In this document: positions 59,346 through 64,000 of the stretch, one piece after another
Numbering within the stretch: position 1 is the stretch's first letter
Layout: the number at the start of each line of letters is the position of its first letter
NCBI GenBank assembly: GCA_025363385.1
Contig: JANYEA010000123.1
Coordinates: forward strand, 1 to 64,000
Source of the DNA: Bacteroidota bacterium
GTDB lineage: Bacteria; Bacteroidota; Bacteroidia; Chitinophagales; Chitinophagaceae
DNA length: 64,000 bases
Direction: 5' to 3'
Notes under the pieces: model-generated
Told to the model about the DNA's origin: nothing
The model's database searches: none
Seen by the model: the letters and a program-made list of their open reading frames with translations, nothing else
Program-made: the position numbers and the translations under genes

Positions 59346-60989
59346 TTATGATACCTGTGCAGCTTTTTTTACACTAGTATGAAGTTGTTCATTGTATTTT
59401 TTTGCCGCACCAATAAATGAAACAAAGAGTGGCGCAGGATTTTCCACAGAGCTTTTTAATTCAGGGTGATATTGAACACCAATGAAGAAAGGATGCGAAG
59501 GAATTTCAACAATTTCTACTAATCCGGTTTCAGGATTTATACCACTTGCTACCATTCCATTTTGTTGGAACTGATCTAAGTACTGATTATTAAATTCGTA
59601 ACGATGACGGTGGCGTTCTGTGATGGAATATTTTCCGTAAATTTTATGCGCCAGACTACCCTCTGTAATTTCACAAGGATAAGACCCTAAACGCATAGTA
59701 CCACCCATCATGGTAATTTTTTTCTGTTCTTCCATGATATCAATCACAGGGTAATTCGTGTTTGCATCCATTTCAACAGAATGGGCATCTTTCATTCCAA
59801 GAATATTTCTTGCAAATTCAATCACTGCCATTTGCATACCTAAACAAATACCAAAAAATGGCAAACCTTTTTCTCTGGCGTATTGAACCGCTATGATTTT
59901 ACCTTCAATACCACGTAATCCAAATCCAGGTGCTACTAATAATCCATCCAATCCAGAAAGTTTTTCTGAAACGTTTTCAGCAGTAATAAACTCACTGTGT
60001 ACATTCACCACTTCCACTTTCACTTCGTTCATCGCACCTGCGTGTACAAAGCTTTCTAGGATTGATTTATATGCATCTTGCAATTCTATGTACTTACCAA
60101 TCAATCCCACGGTAACTTTACTCTTTGGATATTTTAATTTGTCTAAAAAGCCTTTCCACTTATCCAAGTTTGGCTCAGCATATCCAGTGATATTCATTTT
60201 GCGTAAACAGATCAGATCTAGTTTTTCGCGAAGCATCAACAAAGGCACTTCGTAAATGGTAGCTGCATCCATTGCTTCAATAACGGCTTCTGTTTTTACA
60301 TTACAGAATAAGGCAATTTTACGCTTAATATCATTGTTTAATGGCTCTTCTGTTCTACAAACTAAAATATCTGGATGCACGCCAGTTTCACTTAACATCT
60401 TAACACTATGCTGAGTAGGTTTTGTTTTTAATTCTTTTGCCGCTTTTAAATAGGGTATTAAAGTTAGGTGCACTACTACCAGATCCTCATCTGGCAATTC
60501 CCATTGCAACTGACGCACTGCTTCAATAAATGGCAAACTTTCGATATCACCTACGGTTCCACCCAGTTCGGTGATGATGATATCAAATTGATCATCCTGT
60601 CCCAGCAACAACATTCTGCGCTTGATCTCATCAGTAATATGAGGAACAACCTGAACGGTTTTCCCAAGAAAGTCTCCTGCCCTTTCTTTATTAATAACGG
60701 TTTGATAAATTCTTCCGGTAGTAACATTATTTGCCTGAGAGGTATAATTGCTCAAGAAACGCTCGTAGTGTCCCAGGTCTAAATCGGTTTCAGCACCATC
60801 CTCTGTTACATAGCACTCTCCATGTTCATATGGATTTAATGTGCCAGGATCCACATTGATATAGGGATCAAACTTTTGAATGGTTACTTTCAGACCACGG
60901 GCCTGCAATAACTTTGCAAGCGAAGCTGCAATAATTCCTTTACCTAGACTACTGGTTACACCACCAGTAACAAAAATGTACTTAGCCAT
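59346..60989 (-). CDS. pyrG: CTP synthase
   Basis: [29 protein letters not shown] domain [19 protein letters not shown]. Confidence 0.98.
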   Translation of the reverse strand: MAKYIFVTGGVTSSLGKGIIAASLAKLLQARGLKVTIQKFDPYINVDPGTLNPYEHGECYVTEDGAETDLDLGHYERFLSNYTSQANNVTTGRIYQTVINKERAGDFLGKTVQVVPHITDEIKRRMLLLGQDDQFDIIITELGGTVGDIESLPFIEAVRQLQWELPDEDLVVVHLTLIPYLKAAKELKTKPTQHSVKMLSETGVHPDILVCRTEEPLNNDIKRKIALFCNVKTEAVIEAMDAATIYEVPLLMLREKLDLICLRKMNITGYAEPNLDKWKGFLDKLKYPKSKVTVGLIGKYIELQDAYKSILESFVHAGAMNEVKVEVVNVHSEFITAENVSEKLSGLDGLLVAPGFGLRGIEGKIIAVQYAREKGLPFFGICLGMQMAVIEFARNILGMKDAHSVEMDANTNYPVIDIMEEQKKITMMGGTMRLGSYPCEITEGSLAHKIYGKYSITERHRHRYEFNNQYLDQFQQNGMVASGINPETGLVEIVEIPSHPFFIGVQYHPELKSSVENPAPLFVSFIGAAKKYNEQLHTSVKKAAQVS

Positions 60990-61311
60990 AAGAGCGTTTA
61001 TTGATCAATGTTGAATACTTAAAGTATCCGATTAAATTTCTTAGAACTACCAAAGACGAGCTGCACATGCATTTTCGCTTTCCAAATGTTCCTGAACAAA
61101 AAAAACAACTCAATAGAAGCTTTCGCTTTCATTTAGCTTAAATAAGGAACAATTCATTTTGACCAAGGGGAATAAATAACAAAAATTCTCAGCGGTCATA
61201 CAAACCTACTTCAAAAAAGCTCAGAAAAAAAATACTAGCAGAAAAACAAACAAAGGCAAATCAGAAGTGTTAATTTGAAGTGCAAATCTTTCCCAACAAA
61301 AATCACAAATA

Positions 61312-62190
61312 ATGAAAAAACTATTGATTTTAACCCTGGCGGCGTTCTCAACAGCCTTTATTTTTAGTTATCGTTACAAGACTCCTAGTCCACAAATCCT
61401 TTCACCAGAGTGTTATATCAGTTGTTATAATGCCGATGTGAGGGACCAATTCAGACAGGAAGCCAGTACCATGGCTTTTGCGAACCTGCATCCCACTCCC
61501 ATCCCTTTTCATTTAGAAGGGGCAATAGGAAAACAAATTAGTTTTAAAGCGGCAGATGGTACTGAAGCAATGGGATATGAAATTAAATCAAAGAAAAAAT
61601 CGAATAAATGGATCTTTGTGATTCAGGAATGGTGGGGTTTGAATGATTATATTAAAAGAGAATCCGACAATCTTTCGAAAGAACTGGAAGACGTAAACGT
61701 GTTGGCTATTGATTTATACGACGGAAAAGTAGCTGCTACTCCAGACAGTGCTATGAAACTTGTGCAGGCAGCAAAAACCGAAAGACTAGAAACCATCATT
61801 AAAGGTGCCTTAGGTTATACGGGTTCGAAAGCTAAAATCTATACGATTGGATGGTGCTTTGGCGGTATGTGGAGTTTACAAACCACTTTATTAGCCGGCA
61901 AGCAAGCCGCTGGTTGCGTGATGTATTATGGAAGGCCTGAAACGAACCTTGATAAATTGAAAGGACTGAACTGTGATGTAATCGGATTCTTTGGCAACAA
62001 GGATAAAAGCCCATCACCAGAAATGGTTACTAAATTTGAACAGGATATGTTGATCTCAGGCAAAAAACTATCTACTTACAAATACGAAGCCGGTCATGGT
62101 TTTGCAAATCCAAGTAATCCAGGATTTAATAAAGAAGCTACAGCAGATGCACACGAAAAAGCAATCGCTTTTTTAAAGGCAAGAATGTAA
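61312..62190 (+). CDS. Dienelactone hydrolase family protein, exported
   Basis: Signal-like N-terminus; FVIQEWWGLNDYIKRE; IGWCFGGMWSLQT; GHGFANPSNPGF. Confidence 0.9.
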   Translation: MKKLLILTLAAFSTAFIFSYRYKTPSPQILSPECYISCYNADVRDQFRQEASTMAFANLHPTPIPFHLEGAIGKQISFKAADGTEAMGYEIKSKKKSNKWIFVIQEWWGLNDYIKRESDNLSKELEDVNVLAIDLYDGKVAATPDSAMKLVQAAKTERLETIIKGALGYTGSKAKIYTIGWCFGGMWSLQTTLLAGKQAAGCVMYYGRPETNLDKLKGLNCDVIGFFGNKDKSPSPEMVTKFEQDMLISGKKLSTYKYEAGHGFANPSNPGFNKEATADAHEKAIAFLKARM

Positions 62191-62196
62191 TAGGAA

Positions 62197-62250
62197 TTAG
62201 AAAGTAAAAAGCCCGTCTCGAATGATCGAGACGGGCTTTTTACTTTCTAA
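62197..62250. terminator. Bidirectional terminator, perfect 25-bp arms with 4-nt loop
   Basis: ttagaaagtaaaaagcccgtctcga atga tcgagacgggctttttactttctaa. Confidence 0.9.
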
Positions 62251-63479
62251 AATACTTCCCCAAGATTTACAAAAAATCCCCTTGATCCATCCTTTCCAAA
62301 TCCATAATCGATACATAGATTTGTGCCGGAATGTTTATTGAGTTTTAGCCTTAGTCCGCCCCCGCACCCTGGTGAAAGCACTTGAAATTGCTCTGAGATT
62401 TCGGGTGTAAAATATTGCATATTGCCAAAAACAACTCCTCCTAAAAATCCGTTTCTGGAAATATTAAATCGATATTCGGTTTCGAAATAAAACATATTAT
62501 TACCCCTGAAGCGTCCTTGAATATAGCCCCTACCAGTATTATACTGATCATCCCAACCAGTGCTTGGCATTAAAAGATAAGGAGGTGTGCCACCCAATGT
62601 TAACCAATTAAAACTCCATAAAGAAAGTGTGTTTTTGGAATGCACGGGAAAGGGCAAATATCTTCGCACATCGATCAATAAAGATTTCCAATCATTATCA
62701 CTTCCCAAGAAAGTTCTACTATCTCTATACACTGTATTTATATACCATCCGTTTTTGGCATTAATCTGATTCAGGCGATTATCATACAAGGCTTTTAATA
62801 CAATACTCGATGCTGTTTCATTATTTCCTAATTGTCGGTTAATAATTCTGTTTAGTCTTCTCGTAACAGAATCAACCACGGTAATACCCCAATACCTGTC
62901 GAAGTAAACGCCAGCCCCCACAAAAAAATTTTTTGCCACAGATTTCAAAACGGTCTCATGAAGTTTAATTCCATAGAAAGCAATCTGATGCCCTTTATTG
63001 GGATCTGTTCTTCCACCTAAACCATAAATGTTGGAAGGATAATCAATGTATCGATTGTCTGAAATAAAATTATAGCGATTGTTTTTTGACCAGATATTGA
63101 TGGTTAAAGGAATCAATATTTGATCGTATTCTGTGTATGTAATACTTGTTGAAATACTGGATAATTTTTGATTGGCCGCCGTATCAGTAAAGTAAGCAAG
63201 ATTAGCACTCAGGATTCCCGCAAAACCAGTTTGCAAAGAATAACCTGCAGCCGGAATAAAACTGAATAATTTTTTACTATTATTTTCAACAGTATCATTT
63301 GGATGAATGTTCTTGTGCTTATCTTTTTTTCCAGATCCTCTCAATAAATCGCTAAAGTCTTTTTCTGGAATGAAACGAGAAGTTACCTGATTTTGTTTCT
63401 GCGAAGAATCTAATTGAGCGCCTAAATGCCCTCCTATCAAAAAAATAAGCAGAAAAAACAAAAAGGTTTTTATTGGCAT
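62247..63479 (-). CDS. BamA/TamA-like outer-membrane beta-barrel protein without obvious POTRA domains
   Basis: Signal peptide; surface-antigen-like barrel; GRGYIQGRFRGNNMFYFETEYRFNI. Confidence 0.75.
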   Translation of the reverse strand: MPIKTFLFFLLIFLIGGHLGAQLDSSQKQNQVTSRFIPEKDFSDLLRGSGKKDKHKNIHPNDTVENNSKKLFSFIPAAGYSLQTGFAGILSANLAYFTDTAANQKLSSISTSITYTEYDQILIPLTINIWSKNNRYNFISDNRYIDYPSNIYGLGGRTDPNKGHQIAFYGIKLHETVLKSVAKNFFVGAGVYFDRYWGITVVDSVTRRLNRIINRQLGNNETASSIVLKALYDNRLNQINAKNGWYINTVYRDSRTFLGSDNDWKSLLIDVRRYLPFPVHSKNTLSLWSFNWLTLGGTPPYLLMPSTGWDDQYNTGRGYIQGRFRGNNMFYFETEYRFNISRNGFLGGVVFGNMQYFTPEISEQFQVLSPGCGGGLRLKLNKHSGTNLCIDYGFGKDGSRGFFVNLGEVF

Positions 63480-63519
63480 TGAATACTATTAATCATGAAT
63501 TAGTAAAGATCCTATGCAA

Positions 63520-63999
63520 TTACATATCGCTTAGAATCTTTTTATAACTTGTAACAATCCCTTTAATTAATGAAGAACTGAAGCCCTGGTGTTCCATTTC
63601 ATTAAGTCCGGCAATAGTACAACCTTTCGGAGTGGTTACTTTATCAATTTCTTGTTCTGGATGTGTATTTTTTTGTAGTAATAATTCCGCCGCACCCTTC
63701 ACCGTTTGTGCCGCTATTAAAGACGCCACTTTTGCACTAAATCCAATTTCAATTCCACCTTGAATATTTGCCCTGATATAACGCATGGCATAAGCAGTTC
63801 CGCAGGCACCGAGTACGGTTGCAGCATCCATTAATTTTTCTTCTATGAAAACTGATTTACCTAATTGGTCAAATAACTCAGATACAAACGAAGTATGTTC
63901 ATTTGATGCATTTACAGAACAAATACAGGTCATGCTTTCCTGAATAGCAATGGCAGTATTTGGCATAGCTCTAAAAATAGGGAATCCATTTCCTACCAT
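63520..63999 (-). CDS. proC: Pyrroline-5-carboxylate reductase, truncated at window edge
   Basis: FRAMPNTAIAIQESMTCIC; DAATVLGACGTAYAMRYI; AAQTVKGAAELLL. Confidence 0.9.
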   Translation of the reverse strand: MVGNGFPIFRAMPNTAIAIQESMTCICSVNASNEHTSFVSELFDQLGKSVFIEEKLMDAATVLGACGTAYAMRYIRANIQGGIEIGFSAKVASLIAAQTVKGAAELLLQKNTHPEQEIDKVTTPKGCTIAGLNEMEHQGFSSSLIKGIVTSYKKILSDM

Positions 64000-64000
64000 C

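Noticed and set aside
1-64000. CRISPR arrays, complete transposons, prophage, toxin-antitoxin or restriction systems, tRNA/rRNA genes
   Set aside because: No regularly spaced repeats, transposase, phage or defence-family proteins, or tRNA-like cloverleaf sequences were recognised by reading. A tRNAscan-SE/DefenseFinder run would be needed to be certain.

Overview
The window reads as a chromosomal segment from a Bacteroidota bacterium, probably Chitinophagaceae-like. This is inferred from T9SS C-terminal sorting domains, DUF4835/DUF4296, a PID-CTERM-like protein, TAnnTTTG promoters and gene order; no search was run. It is mostly housekeeping DNA. It contains the str and S10/spc ribosomal-protein clusters (rpsL-rpsG, fusA, rpsJ ... 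rplO, secY, map), rpsA, dnaJ/grpE, yidC, pyrG, aroE, ilvE, hpt, bamD-rpoZ and a truncated proC at the right edge. It also has a two-component signalling block, a GH3 enzyme and several small secreted or sorted proteins. I saw no CRISPR array, prophage, complete transposon, tRNA or rRNA gene. I do not see a clear new multi-gene system. The observations most worth a second look are: (i) a cluster of three inverted repeats, including a perfect 48-bp palindrome, in a gene-poor left edge; (ii) a recurring TACCTTTGC extended -7 element followed by a tiny leader hairpin ahead of rpsA, rpsJ, rpsL, fusA and yidC; (iii) a ~305-nt unexplained spacer between rpsJ and rplC; (iv) secY bracketed by two intrinsic-terminator-like hairpins; (v) a CTD-only minimal T9SS protein and a PID-CTERM-like mini-protein; (vi) a 21-bp-spaced direct repeat between divergent signalling genes. 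ORF starts were corrected where the supplied track began at an implausible upstream or non-ATG codon.
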